Assembly: GCA_032123435.1 (NCBI GenBank)
Contig: JAQBFJ010000031.1
Location: forward strand, 1 to 33,528
DNA: 33,528 nt
Origin: JAQBFJ01 sp032123435
GTDB taxonomy: Bacteria > Verrucomicrobiota > Kiritimatiellia > UBA8416 > JAQBFJ01
Direction: 5' to 3'
Made by a program: the position numbers and the translations under genes. Below are positions 33,396 through 33,528 of this stretch, in pieces; positions within the stretch are counted from its first letter, which is position 1, and each line of letters begins with the position of its first letter. A model generated the notes under the pieces. That model was not told where the DNA came from, did not search any database, and saw only the letters and a program-made list of their open reading frames with translations.

Positions 33396-33528
33396 TTAGC
33401 GCGCTGAAGCTGTGGCGGGAAGAATGGCGGCGGTCGCGGTGGCCGGATCGGTCAACAACAGTCGCAGGAAGCCCATAGCATTGATGCCGTGGATGCGTGC
33501 GGTTTCAGCCAAGCTCATCAGCACCTCG
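33396..33528 (-). CDS. IS66-family transposase, C-terminal end (partial at window edge)
   Basis: The minus strand reads about 43 residues into a stop at 33396: VLMSLAETARIHGINAMGFL, then RLLLTDPATATAA. This resembles the extreme C-terminus of IS66 TnpC proteins (the short IS66_C helix pair, SLIETAKLNG-type). The stretch is clearly more GC-rich than the neighbouring gene. The rest of the element lies beyond the window. No terminal inverted repeat is identified with certainty in the visible 13 nt before the FG-GAP gene's stop. Confidence 0.55.
   Translation of the reverse strand, partial: EVLMSLAETARIHGINAMGFLRLLLTDPATATAAILPATASAR

Overview
This looks like a chromosomal segment from an uncultivated diderm bacterium. 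YidC carries the large periplasmic domain of Gram-negative types, and there are a GT9 (heptosyltransferase-type) enzyme and ArnT-like GT-C membrane glycosyltransferases. The FG-GAP-like protein, a DUF1015 protein, a eukaryote/Bacteroidetes-type IlvC and intergenic DNA full of short dispersed repeats resemble the PVC/Kiritimatiellota/Omnitrophota part of the tree. That placement is an impression from protein style, not a computed result. No tRNA, rRNA or CRISPR array was seen.

Layout. (1) 1-3700 is an accessory patch. It holds a PAPS-type sulfotransferase, two SAM methyltransferases (one AT-rich), a MITE-like pair of 18-bp inverted repeats, and a RAYT transposase relic cut by the left end of an IS21-family element that is itself only a stub. 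(2) 3765-8237 holds a 711-aa GT-C membrane protein, an AraC C-terminal relic and a GH20 hexosaminidase. (3) 8431-11250 is a plus-strand run: GNAT acetyltransferase, DUF1015 protein, and a Ser/Thr kinase with an N-terminal zinc-ribbon-like module. (4) 11321-15647 is a minus-strand run of an ArnT-like glycosyltransferase, a short UvrC (ATGA overlap) and a GT9 glycosyltransferase. (5) 15839-18526 has dCMP deaminase convergent with RecD2. (6) 18997-20040 has a single-domain response regulator and a 64-aa one-TM protein. (7) 20162-24322 is a compact minus-strand operon ilvC-pdp-cdd-phoH. (8) 24602-27433 has a PP-loop tRNA-thiolation-like enzyme, a tail-anchored FHA protein and dihydroorotase. (9) 27552-31216 has a methyltransferase followed by the conserved rpmH-rnpA-yidD-yidC block. 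(10) 31217-33528 is repeat-rich intergenic DNA, a secreted protein with four 50-residue calcium-loop repeats, and the cut end of an IS66-type transposase.

Themes. Pyrimidine metabolism recurs (dCMP deaminase, Cdd, pyrimidine phosphorylase, PyrC), as do DNA repair (UvrC, RecD2), envelope glycans (sulfotransferase, GT-C, GT9, ArnT) and Ser/Thr phospho-signalling parts (kinase, FHA). The most distinctive non-coding signal is a ~180-bp dispersed repeat in two opposite-facing copies (12344-12522 and 18638-18817). Each copy is bounded by inverted arms, and their ATTCTTCATGAA core recurs in two other intergenic spots. I found no clear defence system or other wholly new multi-gene system.
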